DNA of 64,000 nucleotides from Immersiella caudata. Lineage: Eukaryota > Ascomycota > Sordariomycetes > Sordariales > Lasiosphaeriaceae. Position numbers and translations under genes: made by a program. A model generated the notes under the pieces. The model had not been told where the DNA came from. It ran no database searches and worked only from the letters and a program-made list of their open reading frames with translations. Below, piece after piece: positions 10,639-21,866 of this stretch; position 1 is the first letter of the stretch; each line of letters begins with the position of its first letter. The stretch covers positions 62,001 to 126,000 of the forward strand of contig JAULSU010000008.1 in assembly GCA_030512335.1 (NCBI GenBank). Direction: 5' to 3'.

Positions 10639-11290
10639 TCACGAGCCATCTGCCCATATACAAATCTCCCAGCAAAAGCCCCCAACGGCAGAGCTCAACC
10701 AAACCACCTCCCTATCCCTCACCTCCTCCACCCGAAGCATTCTGCCCCGCGCACCTCCATGCTCAAGCGCCCATCTCCGTGGCACCCCTTCCTTACACCC
10801 ACTTCCAGCCGGCGGCGTCACCCACCACCCGCCCCGGAAGGAATACACCGTTGTGAAGCACACACCCATCACTTCACCCACCTCGTTCATGACCAGCACT
10901 TTCCCCTCAGCGGGTGGCGTGGTCTCGCTGATGCCGGCGCGTGCCCTTGCGGCATTGTACCCACCGCGCCACGACGTCTTGTGCGTTATTAGGACGTTGG
11001 TGTGCATGCGACCTGCATGGATCCGGAATTTCATCACGGGGATGCCCTCTAGGTACGTTACTTGAGTATTGACGCCAGCGGGTGGCGGAGTTGTGAGCGC
11101 GGTAGGGGGGTACGGGATGGCACCGTTTGTTGTCACGGGGCAGAGCGGATGTTCCTTTCGCCTGAGCGACGGAGGGCCAGGCGAACGATGAAGCGTTGAG
11201 TGGGGTCAACGGCAGAGGTGCCACGGGCGGTTTGGACGTGGAAGTGGATGTCGTTATTGATCGCGATCTTGCGATTCCGTCTGTTCCGCG
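10639..11290 (-). pseudogene. Aminotransferase class IV / aminodeoxychorismate lyase-like (Abz2-type) pseudogene
   Basis: The minus strand reads like the C-terminal half of fungal ABZ2-type proteins: THKTSWRGGYNAARARAGI, VLVMNEVGEVM, VYSFRGGWWVTPP, RRWALEHGG, VVWLSSAVGGF. Upstream the same gene continues in other frames (IAINNDIHFHVQTA, then APLPLTPL), so at least two frameshifts are present, and the N-terminal half is gone where AT-rich sequence begins near 11290. The family's EASLTSVYF and TTRRWAL motifs are changed to GVCFTTVYS and GVPRRWAL, removing the conserved acid. Live members act in the last step of p-aminobenzoate synthesis with PLP. This copy cannot be functional; it may be an extra copy beside an intact gene elsewhere. 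Confidence 0.65.
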
Positions 11291-11470
11291 AACTCGCTTT
11301 AAGAATAGACAAGAAACTAAAGATAAAGGGAGATCTTTCAGAAAGTGCAAGGCGTGCCAGGTGGAGAAGTTATAGTGTGAGGGATACATCACCCTTCTGT
11401 CATCAACCGGTAACGGATGGAAAATATTACACGTGTAAGAAACTAACATATTAGTCATCTTCTTATAAAC
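11291..11470. other. AT-rich RIP-like stretch
   Basis: AT-rich sequence between the pseudogene and the dispersed repeat. No gene is seen. Confidence 0.4.
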
Positions 11471-11675
11471 GTTTAAGTGCCAGCTTGCCAGGCTTCCTTC
11501 GTTCAAGCTATTTTAACGCTAAAAAAGTCACGTTTAAGACATAACCGTATATTATTATTTTTAGCTTACCAACAGGCATCAATACCCACTGTGTTCGAGC
11601 ACAGGGCCCAAGTGTTTATGTTTTTTATCCGCTACGTTTATTTATGATTGTAAGCTGTAAATCGACAATCCAAAG
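11471..11675 (+). repeat. Dispersed repeat, copy A
   Basis: About 205 bp that align with 52851-53054 in the same orientation. Shared blocks include GTGCCAGCT, CAGGCTTCCTTCGTT-like sequence, ATACCCACT, and TACGTTGCGTTTATTTATG with single changes. Where the copies differ, this one usually carries A or T and the other G or C, as expected if this copy suffered RIP. No terminal repeats or coding potential are obvious, so it may be a fragment of a longer element. Confidence 0.7.
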
Positions 11676-11986
11676 CGGGAGTGTGCGGCCTTGATATACT
11701 CCAAGGCGGCTGTTAACCTGGCGTTTCAGGTAAAAGAAGCGGACCGTGCCGTGAACCAGCATCTGAAGGCAAACTCCTCAGAATTACCTCGCCCAGCGGA
11801 AATTAAAGGACCGTGGCCTGGCAGCATCAAGTTCCCTCGTTTACCTCGCGGTCAATTCGTTGTCTCGATTCTGGACTTCTTCGGGTCAGTTACTTCGATT
11901 CGCCACGTCCCTTCCTGCAGTAGAATGCTAAACTCCGCCATATAAATACCCATCAACTAAACTCTCCGAAACCGAACAACCTGGGC
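11676..11986. other. Intergenic region
   Basis: 3' flank of the CorA-like gene. One plus-strand ORF (11691-11945) has no recognisable domain and is not called. Confidence 0.4.
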
Positions 11987-14301
11987 TCAGTCTTGCCAAC
12001 GTCCAGCACTGTCCATCGATGCGCCTCGACTCAAGGATCCCATCTCGATATCACAATCTTGTGTCCTTCTCCCAAGGGGTATAAAAGGCATGCCTGTGGC
12101 CCCTTGGACCCCCTTTAACTTCCTCAAAAGTCGCCGATGCCACGAGTATCTTGAAACAGCGGTAGCAATAGCAATGATGAAAGCGGTGAAACAAATCACA
12201 GCAATGACCAATGCCAGTGGAGTCTTTGGAAACGGAAGAATGCTGTCTTCCATTGCGAAGACCTCAATGATGATTGCTAGGGGCCCAAGGATAACCTGCC
12301 CGTGTTGGTGTGTTGGGGAAGGAACCTATAGGCTGGAGGCGGGAGGTAAGACTTACCACCGTCACGATCGTCAGGAGCATCATGCGTTCGCCTGTCTGTT
12401 GTGAGTTTACTGCAATGTTGACGGTATCTTGTTGTAAATCTGTGAACCCCTGTTGATCCAGTAGTCAGTATCACTTATCCTCAACTGCTTGGAGCTGGGC
12501 TTACCTGTTGTCCAAGTGTTCTCAGCCGCTGCCTTTGGGCTTCGATATCCCTGCACATGGCGCCGAGGTTTGTCATGTGGCTGTCAATTTTCTGCAGCAA
12601 CATGCTGGGCCACCCTGGACGTCCTGGTAAGGCTGTGAGATCTGCGAGGTGCTTGGCGTCTGCACCTCGGAAAGTCTTCCAAGCATCAATCGTTTTGGTG
12701 ATCATGGCGATGACGTTATCCATGAACGTGATAGTCTGGTTGATGGACCGCTGGATACGACGAAATGAAGCGTGTCTCTCCGGGTCATCTGACGCCATGG
12801 TGTCGGTTGGGTAAATGCTAGATGGGGGATGGAACTGTTCAGTGTGAGATGTAGAATTGACACGCGTTGAGTTTCGGACGAGACTTACATAGGGTTCGGT
12901 TCTCTGCAGAATGCATTCCACAATGTCCTGCCATTTTGACAAGACCTGTTTTACTCGGAGTTCCAAGATGCGGAGAAAATACTCTCGCGGGCTCCAGAAT
13001 GGGATATCAGCGTTGAGCTCGCTGAGGGCTATCGGGTCCAGCAGGGTCCGATAGGTTCCGTTTATCGATGCCTCAACCCGCCGTGCGATTTCTGCGGCCG
13101 CTTCGGAGCTGTTCTCACCATGGTAGTAGGTGTCGGCACAGGCCAGCGCGTACCGCGCGCGCTCATCGAATCCAGTGACCATTACGGAGATTTCGCCCTC
13201 GTGGATACAGATCTTGAGGTCCTGGCGGCCGGGTGGGCACCATCCGCGGCGTACATCGTTTGCGTCCAGGGTGAGAAAGGTTTGATACCATGATCGACGA
13301 AGGGGTTGTCCATTGGCTCGGCGACGCTTATCCTTGATCGGTTTGGTGTATCTCTTCAGTGCATAAAAAGGCAGGTGGAACTCCAACGCATAGGTTGGGA
13401 ACCCCACACCGGACTATGAGAGGTGCGCGTCAGTTTCACGTTGTTCATGTCGGATGTGAACTGGATCTACCGGCATGTGGATTTGAAAGAACGCCTTCAT
13501 CGTCAGATGTCGGAAAAGAAACTCTCTGAGATAAGCGGCTTGGTTTTTAGAAGCAGTAGCAACGACAGCCAAGACGGCCCAGGAATCTGGGTCGGCAATG
13601 TACCTTGAAAGCCTAATGTATCAGCGACCAAAGTACCCAACTATCAGTTTGAATAGATAGGGTGGTAAGAAAGCTAGTAGTCACTCACAAGAGGCGTCTT
13701 TCCGCATTGGGCTCAGACGGGTCTGGTTCAGGGGCGACGTAGCCCCGTGTTTGACGCAAGGGACCGCCTCTGAAACGCTGCCCACGTGGAATCATTAGCC
13801 CACTGCATGACCACTGACTACCTATGTGCCACAATACCCGCCTACCTTCTTGCGTAATTCACAGTAGAGCTGATGAGCCGAAAGGGCCCCCTTCCAGACG
13901 CGGAAATTCCCTCGACGTTCATCTGGCCTGGCATCTCCATTTCGATCATCTAACCATGCAAAGGGCCTCGTTACGCATGCATGGTTGCCGTTTGCGAGTA
14001 TTGTCATGTCTGCATCCGAGCAAAACTGCCGTACTACTTCCTGATAGAAGTACGGCTCGTGCTCCGGCCGTCGGCGATTCATCAACGCGTCAAGAATCTC
14101 TTCAGAGCTGGGGGGGCCGACGATCGATGCCGATGTGGGAGATATCGTGGTATCAAGCGAAGTGTCAACATACCAAAAGGGGACATCCTCTTGTTGGTGC
14201 AACTGGACTTTTTGTTCCCAAAACAGGGAGGACCACTCATCCACAGACCCTCCGTGCCCCATGTAACCCCCATGCCCCAGCTCTATCCTAGCCTGGCCCA
14301 T
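11987..14301 (-). CDS. Fungal CorA-like membrane protein (Mg2+ transporter superfamily)
   Basis: Six exons fit: 14301-13846, 13777-13689, 13612-13471, 13413-12505, 12449-12357, 12295-11987. All junctions keep phase and total 665 residues; a further 54-bp intron (12888-12835, GTAAGT...CAG) is possible and would give 647. Splicing at 13470-13414 removes an otherwise in-frame TAG. Landmarks are ELRKK before intron 1, YALEFHLPFYALKR, DANDVRRGWCPPGRQDLKIC, and a helical region before two C-terminal membrane helices (LLTIVTVVILGPLAIIIEVF and LALVIAVICFTAFIIAIATAV). The loop between them reads FAMEDSILPF where CorA channels have GMN. This fungal branch has unknown ion specificity. A role in ion transport is inferred from architecture only. 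Confidence 0.75.
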
Positions 14302-14899
14302 AGCTCAGGTGCCACGTCTGAAGTGCTACCTACGGACAATAGCAACGGACTGAACGGTGCAACTTCCACACTGAGGGTGAAGGCAGCTAAGGCAACTTGG
14401 GTTACTTTGTTACGCTATTTTCGGTATTGCAACGGTGCTGGCGAAATTAGGATTAGCGGAGGGAACTGTGACTTCCAGGGCCGCTCTTCCATTTTCCCAG
14501 AACTTACACAGTACCACATACTAATATAAACATGACGCGGCTAGTTTCGTCAGCCTTCGTTGCGCTGTTGGGTGGGTAAGATAATGGCTTACCATTGTCT
14601 CTGGGTCTGCCCAGCAGACTGAGCTTGGAGCTAGAGCAGGAATGGGCGGGGGCTCTCTCTTTCAATCAAGCGCACTGACAAGGCTCTCGATTCGGACGTC
14701 AACACGACGACCAGACGGCGGGGCTGCAAAACGTGGAGGGGCGGATTTCTTGTCCGGACCAACCGAATGTGCAGGTAGAGGATGTGTGGGTGGCCTTTAC
14801 GTGGCGGATGCAAAATGAAGGTCGTTGTCAAGGGGGCGGTGAAGAATTGAGGCGGGCGGTATGGCGTGGTTACAGGTGCGTCCGACCGATGAGGGGTTT
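14302..14899. other. Intergenic region
   Basis: Promoter side of the CorA-like gene up to the target site of the copia element. No gene is seen. Confidence 0.5.
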
Positions 14900-14904
14900 G
14901 TTGT

Positions 14905-15048
14905 TGTCAGAATCCAGCGCTTGTGGGCCAATTGTTGTGATATTGTTTTATTGTGTTGTTCTGTGGAAAAATCTGGAAATCTCTGGTCCCCTGACGAGGC
15001 TTGGTGCCAAGCCGGAACCCTCCGCAGGTTGGCCCACATAAGCTGACA
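14905..15048 (-). repeat. 3' LTR of the outer copia element
   Basis: It is 144 bp with TGTCAG...CTGACA ends. By eye it differs from the other LTR at only about five sites, all G here and A there. Confidence 0.93.
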
Positions 15049-15095
15049 CACCCCCTAACCGCCGACTCGCTGGCCGTGGTGGTGGTTAAAGCTAT

Positions 15096-15551
15096 TCACA
15101 TGGCTAAATTCGGAACTTCCACCTCTCCACCCTTAATCAAGTCTTCCAGGGCTTCTTCTTCTGTCAGAAACACTGCACCGTGGAATGGGTGGAAACGATG
15201 GGTAGCAATTGCTTGATTGTATTGCTTGTGGAGGTTCTGGCTTTCAGCCAGAACCTCCTTCTTTATAGACCACTTCGTAGGATTCAGCTTCGTCAACACC
15301 ATGGCTGAGGCTGACTGGCGTTCAGGCGGTGCCAGGCATCCAGTCAGCTTCGCTGACCGGAAGCCCAGGGCCCCCTGAACCCCTTTCTTTCTGACATCTT
15401 CTTCCTCTAAAAGTGGGCGCGTGCCTTTTAAGCTCAGCCGTACCGTAATATCCTCCACACCAACTATAACTCTGAATCGCTTAAAATCGTCGTCACTAAG
15501 GGCTTTCGTGAGGCCATTAGCCACTTGTTCCTTTATATTAACGTACTCCAC
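15096..15551 (-). pseudogene. Outer copia pol: C-terminal RNase H fragment
   Basis: The minus-strand frame includes EYVNIKEQVANGLTKALS followed by DDFKRFRVIVGV, the usual end of copia RNase H (VEYVPTKxxxADxLTKxL). A GC-richer tail of about 120 codons continues to near the purine tract. Upstream sequence is RIP-mutated, so only this segment is open. It is not functional. Confidence 0.85.
15230..15258. repeat. 13-bp perfect inverted repeat with 3-nt loop
   Basis: GGAGGTTCTGGCT, loop TTC, AGCCAGAACCTCC. It lies in the tail of the outer copia pol frame, about 190 bp inside the 3' LTR. A strong hairpin is expected in RNA of either strand; a role in termination or 3' processing of the element is possible. 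Confidence 0.7.
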
Positions 15552-16391
15552 TATAATCTCACCGTCGGCGACCTTTTTACGCAGCTAGTGGTTATAGATA
15601 TCGACGTAGCGTAACTTTGTTTACAGGGTTACCGTCTCCTTTATAAAAAGCCAAATCGTTTATAAGTTATCACATTAAATTAGTATCTTATAACTGTTAA
15701 ATGTAATTTTAATCTTTTAAATAAGACATAGCGAGAAAAGCGCTTCTTTAATACCTTACACCAGCGCTAATAATTCGGCTTTAGTGGTGGATATTATTAT
15801 GGTATTTTATTTATTAGCACGTTAGCTAATTGCTCTATTAAATAGCTTTATTACGTACGTTTATAAGCTGCGGCGATTTACAGTATTATTAGTAAATAAG
15901 GTGTTAGTCTAGGTTTTAAAGGTATTATTACCTTTAAGTTTAAACGTATAGTTATTTATTAAAAGGAGGTATTAAATTATTTAAATTATAACGTTGATAT
16001 GTTTAAGGCCGGGGTTTTTATTAAAGCGTATTAGGTGTGATATTATAAAGGCTACGTCTGGCTTGGTAAAAATAGCAATGTATAAAATTAAGCCGACTAT
16101 CTATTAATAATTAGTGGTTTTTTTGTAAAAGGCCTTACCTTTATATAATAGTAACTTAATGTTACTTATTAGTGTTAAATAACGGCTGTAGTTATTATCT
16201 AGGAAACGATTTATCTTTTTAATATATTTAACTTATAAAAGGTAAGTGGTACGATTTGTTTAACTGCGGAGTATTATTACCCTTAAGAACTATTATAAAT
16301 CGTCACCGCTTTAAAGGGTATATTTTTACTTAATTAAAGCTATTATCTCCTTTACTTTTTAACGTTCTCCTTTTTTAAATGTAATAACGAT

Positions 16392-16403
16392 ATCGTTAAC
16401 GTA
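16392..16403 (-). other. Outer copia RT active-site box, mutated
   Basis: The minus strand reads IIIFYVNDIVI. Copia RT has YVDD here; the first Asp codon became AAC by G-to-A on the coding strand, consistent with RIP. It confirms that the element is copia type, minus-stranded and dead. Confidence 0.75.
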
Positions 16404-16442
16404 AAAAATAATAATTACACCACCTTTAATCTAATAACAGGG

Positions 16443-16932
16443 TGTTACGACCTGTACCTGTCGACAGACGGTTGGCAGGGTCGCTAGATAGGTAGGACAG
16501 GCAGAGAGGAGTAATGCAAAGGCAAGTCCTTACAGACAGGGGTTCACTGGTTAATAGTGGTTATATATCACTATAAGACAGAGCAACACTTCTAAGGTGT
16601 TAGTGCAGTAGGACATAATCAAAAGGGGTTCAATTAATAAGCAAATACTTATATGAGAAATAGAAGGTTCCTCACACCATTATAAGTATAATAATAGCTA
16701 TCTATACTACTAGTAGGGATATAACTTATACCTTAATCTGTTGCTCCGTCCCTTAGTGTTTACAGATCACAGAGCAAGTACTTTATGGGCCTGCGCTTGC
16801 TCTATAACAGAGCGGATTTCTTAGCACAGATCACACAGTGTTAAGTAGTTACCACACGGTTCCTTGTACTGTGGCGCCTGCGGGGACATGTCGGTCTGTT
16901 CCGGCCACAAGGGTGGCCCGCAGGTTGTCACA
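16443..16932. repeat. Solo LTR inserted in the outer copia element
   Basis: A 490-bp unit begins TGTTACGACC and ends TTGTCACA. It is flanked by the 5-bp duplication CAGGG at 16438-16442 and 16933-16937. No internal retroelement sequence adjoins it, so it remains after LTR-LTR recombination. The same family occurs at 5632. Confidence 0.9.
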
Positions 16933-16937
16933 CAGGG

Positions 16938-19900
16938 TTTATAAAGTACTGGTTTATAACTAACACTTTTTAAGGTTATAGTGAAGTTTTTTTATTAAAG
17001 TAGTGGCGATTTTTTAAGGCTGTATAAAGCCTTTCGGAGCTTTAAGATCCTGCCTTTTTTAATGTAGCCTTTTAATATCTTTATATATATGTCGTATAGT
17101 AGGTTAGTGTAAATAAAGGTGTTAATAATGTTATATTAAATTATCTTAAAGTTAAAACATATAGTAATAACGATTAGTGTTTAAAACGATTTACCGGTTA
17201 GGGTAAAAGCGTAGGTATTTTTAACGGCATTTTTCCTTCATTAATCTCTACAGATAATAAACCTGGCCTTAACCTTAATAAGGTACCTAACTTTGTTAAA
17301 TTTATATGTAAAGACCTATATATAGGCTAAAATCTGGTGGTTATTAACCTTTTATAAAGAGCACTTTTTAAACAATCCTATTTTATAATAGCTTATTATA
17401 TATTCCTTTATTACCTAATAATAATAGTTATTAAAAGGATATTTATATAGGTGTTTATAATTAGTTAAAGGTGGTAAAAGGTCTTTCCTGTGATATTAGT
17501 TATTAGATTACAGTTTTAGTAAAGGGGAGGGATTCTTAGTAATTATTTAGGCTGTGAAGGCTGCTTTGTAACGCTCTGCTTAACGTTATCGCCGGGGATT
17601 GATTCTAGCGGTAGTAAAGGCGGCGTGGAATTCTTCTATTTCTTTAACCGTAGAATTATCATTAACTTTTTTAAGGCTTAGGCCTGTAAAAGCTCTTTTT
17701 AATATTACGTTAACCGGGGCTTAAACGGATTTAAGAGCTTTACCAGTGTTAAACCCACTGACGAGGTGATTAATCTTATACTTTAACTTTATCTTTATCT
17801 CGGAGTAATTAAAGCTGTTTAACTTATTAAAGCTTTTTTCCTATAAATCTTTAACTTTTATAACCTCTCCAGAATTAGTCTTAATTAAAATAGGCTTAAT
17901 AGTGATAAAGTTAAAAATGATCTCTTTATCTTCGTCTTTTTTTTACAATTATAAGCCCTAGTTAAATAGGTCTATTAAAATGGCCTTATCATTATATATC
18001 TTGCAGTTACTAATAATTTCGTTTAGTTTGGTTTTAGTGATACTAAGGAGGTTGTTTTTAAAGTTATCGAGGTTACCGCTGAAGAGCTTATTCTTGTTAA
18101 AGGTTACGTCTTTTACATAGATTACTTTATTAAGCTTAGGGTTCTAAATACAGTAGATGTTTATAAAATCGTAGCTTATAAGGTATCTAATCTAGGTGTT
18201 AGGATTTAGCTTATTAAGGCGGTTAGTTTTCTTTAAAGCGTCGTTTGTTATTACAAAGGCCTTACAGCTGTAATTACAGAGGTGGTTAATCTGTGGCTTT
18301 TAAATCAGATCTGGAATACTATCTTTCTGGGCTATAAACGTGTGGAAGTTTTTATATAGCGATCACTAGCTAAGGCTTTTCTTTAGTGTTTTATTATATA
18401 AGTAAACGGTAGCCTTATAAATCTCTACCTATAAAAATACTAATAACTTTACCGCTATTCGTATAACTTTAACCTTTATTTTAATCACACCCCTTAAGCA
18501 CTTAACACCTCCGTTCTAACTCTGAGAATAAAGTGTATAAGGTTTAATTTTAATACCTTTTATTACCTAATACTCCTTTATATTTTTTAACTTTACTAAT
18601 TTATTATCACATTAGATAATCCTTACTATAAACCTATACTGCTATATCGTGGTGGTTATAAAACGATTTAAAGCCTTTTCCACTATAGAGTGGCTTTTAT
18701 AGGTGAGATAGACGTCAAATATATAACTGGTGTGGTGATTAGTAAAAAGTATAGGGGAGTTAAAGCTTACGTAATCTAATATAAAGTTTAAAAAGTTAAT
18801 AATAATTACCTTACTTACGTTACGTGGTGGTTCTCGGGGCTTATAGCGGATCTATCTCTTTACCTTAGCTTAGCCGCAGGTAGAACAATTATAGGAATTC
18901 GGTCTTTAAAGCTTTACACTAGTTATAAAAACGTAAAGGTTAGTAAAAGCATCGCGGCTAAAATGGCCAAGTCTTCTGTACTAAAGGAGTACCTAGGCTT
19001 CACTTAGTTTTCTACCGGTCTAAGAAGTATATTTTCTCACCGTAAACACTATAGATAAAGGCACGTATTTTATTATAAATTAGCCACTATTATTAATAAA
19101 TTGGTAAATGATAGATTTATCTTTCCTTTTATAAAGTTAGTTAATCTCTGTGTTTTAATAATAACCTTTACGTAATAATTATTTAAGGGAGATTACGTTA
19201 TAGGTAAAGGTTTTATAATAAATTATATCTATAAGCTTTATCTAACGGTAAGACCCTTATAATCCTTTAATCCGTATAATAACCTATTTATAACTATTGA
19301 TTAAAATAACGGAGTTACCGGCGTATAGTAGATCACCTTCCGGCGTTAACTAGAGGTTATAGAACTTTAATTAATCGTTAAAAATGTAAATAATAGTGTT
19401 AAAGTCCAGTATTAATAATTATACTAATAGATAAGTCGTTATTATAAAGGCTGCTTTAATGTAGTAAAAAAAGGCGTTCTTTTTAATAACTCTCCCTATA
19501 AGTATTTCCTTTAGCTTAACTATCCTTATAAAGAACTTAGTTAGTTAATCGATTTTCCACTTTTTCTTTACCTAAGTTACCTTTTTAGCGGTCTTAAGGT
19601 TAACTTTAATAAACTTCTGTATTACCTTACCGTAAGCGGTCCTCTCTTTCTACTTAAACCACTTTAATAAGCCTCTTTTTAACATTAAAGGATCGTTAGG
19701 TTCATAAGTGAAATAACAGTAGTTAATCAAATACCTTATTATATCATAGAGCTAGTAAGTCGTTTTATTATTACAGAGCTTTTTACCACCTTACTTATAA
19801 GCCCTATTATTATTATAAGGCCTCTTTAAGCCAGTGCAGCCTCTACAGCTTTAATTACCGTGGCTTTTAAACCCTCTGCGGTCTTTTAATTTACCACGTA

Positions 19901-20190
19901 ATTTACAGTTACCGTTATAGCTTTAATTACTGCCACAGCTTCGTTTTAAGCCATCGCTTTCTTCGCTTTTAATGCCGTAAAAAGCCGGAAAGCTACCCTT
20001 AATCCACCGGTTACAAGTTAGTGATAAACCGGAGCTAATCTTTTATTATAAAATAACGCCAACCGTTTAATAATTAACCTCGCACACCTTTATAACGGTG
20101 CTAATAAATTCACTTATCACTTAAGCTCTTTTATCCTTTATATTTTTTAAGGCTTTTAATAAGTAAAGTTATTAAGTGTTAAGCTTTATT
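16938..20190 (-). mobile_element. RIP-mutated interior of the outer copia element
   Basis: Very AT-rich, with no ORF above about 60 codons. By position it held the middle of pol (RT N-terminus, integrase). I could not read protein motifs with confidence. Confidence 0.6.
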
Positions 20191-20195
20191 ATATT

Positions 20196-20867
20196 TGTTG
20201 CTTTGTAGCACTTTACAGGCCTGTATTACAGCGCCTGAGAGCCTGTGGGAGCCTGTAGTACAGTGCTCCGGTCAGGGGAAGAAATACGAGTACAGTGCTC
20301 CGGAGGAGCGCTGTAAGGTACGATAGCAGAGCTTACTAAGGTGCTGAAGGAAGTAAACAAAGGCCTGTACTGCAAAGCCTAAAAGATAAGTTACAGCGGA
20401 TTATACGCTGTAAAACAGAAGGTTTTAGTGAACTCTACACTGTAATAATAACTGTATTACTTATGAATTACTTACTTTAGCAAGTAGTACTTAACTGAAG
20501 GAAGTAGATTACTTGCTTGTGAGGAAAGCTAATTATAAGAGAGGAGATGGCTAGTTATAGGCTGTGGGAGCTCTGGAATGGAAATTCCAGAGCTTTCTAC
20601 TACTAATATAATAATAAAATAGTATAGTAGAGGCTCTCCACAGGCCTCGTAATCACTAATGTGGCCTCAGAAGGTTGTGGAAGCCTGTGGGCTTCCAGAG
20701 CCTTCTGTGGCCCCCTGAAGGCCCTGAGGCCTTCTGGATTTTAGAAGGTTCGAAGCCACATTATGGCTAGTAGGTGTCTGTAGGTGTAGGGTACCTAGCG
20801 CCTTCCTTACTGGTAGGCCCTGTAAATACAGGGCCTCTTTAGCGCTCTTAGAGGCTAGAATTTAACA
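20196..20867 (-). repeat. 3' LTR of the inner copia element
   Basis: It is 672 bp, starts TGTTGCTTTG and ends TTTAACA. Compared with the other LTR it carries its own set of C-to-T/G-to-A changes toward the right end (for example TACCTAGCG against TACCCAGCG). Confidence 0.9.
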
Positions 20868-21854
20868 CCCCCTTTTTAGCTTTTAAAGCTTACGACCTTA
20901 CAGGCTAGGTGTAAGCCTGTGAAGGTTTAAGAGGTATATAAAGTCTCTGTGTTTTACAGGGCTTAAGGCCTTAGTTAGGCTGTTAGCAGCTATTTCCGCT
21001 GTAAGTATATATTTTACAGTGATATGGCCTTTTATAACACACTCCTTAACCCCCTGGAATTTTAAAAAGGTGTGCTTAGTGCGGCTGTGGTGCTTAGGGT
21101 TGTAGGCCGTATTTATAGCCCCTTTATTATCACCTTTTAAAGGGGTAAGACCTGTAATAGGCTTACTAATCTCTGAATACAGGCCCCGAAGTTAAAGGGC
21201 TTTTTTAATACCCTTTATAAGGCCTGTAAATTTGGCCTTAAAAGTAGAGTGTGTTATTATAAAACCTTTTTTTAACTTCTAGCTTACAGGGCCTGCCCTT
21301 ACTGTAAATAGGTAGCTGTAGGTGGAGCGAGTAGAGGTTTTACAGCTTGTGAAATCACTATTGGTCCACCCTGTAGGCTCTGATTTAGCGGTAGAGCTGT
21401 ATTCTAGGGTAAGGTCTTTGGTGCCGTATAGGTAGGATAGAAGGCGTTTTACAGCTTTTAGGTGGTAAATACAGGGATTTTACAGTTGTTGAGATAACTA
21501 CTGCACTGAAAAAGTAATATTAGGCTGTGTTTAGGTTATAGTATATATTATAGTGCTGATAAGCTGTTAATATAGGTGTTTTTTAGTGGTGTTTAACGCT
21601 GGGGATTTTGAAGTTAAGGCTGTAAGGCCTGTAAATAGTGGTGTTTTAGGCCTGTTAGTGCTAAGTTAGAAGTGCCGGAGTGCTTTTGTAATATACCCCT
21701 TTTGGTGGAGCCACAGAAGCCTTTTAGGCCTGTTACGTTCGATCTGCACCCCTAGGAAGAATTTTACAAGGCTTAGGTCCTTTATATCGTAAGCCTGGGC
21801 TAGTTAGTGTTTTAAGGCCTTAATTTTAGTGATTAAGGGCCCTATAAGGAGGCA

Positions 21855-21866
21855 GTTATCCACGTA
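21855..21866 (-). other. Inner copia RT active-site box, mutated
   Basis: The minus strand reads SYVDNCLLIG. The second Asp of YVDD is now Asn (AAC) by a G-to-A change. Flanking residues are otherwise well conserved copia RT. Confidence 0.8.

Noticed and set aside
10581..11065. Overlapping plus-strand ORFs
   Set aside because: They are antisense to the Abz2-like pseudogene, whose minus-strand translation carries clear family motifs.
13414..13470. In-frame TAG at about 13414-13416 as a pseudogene mark in the CorA-like gene
   Set aside because: A 57-bp intron with GTAGAT donor, CTGAC branch and TAG acceptor removes it and keeps frame.
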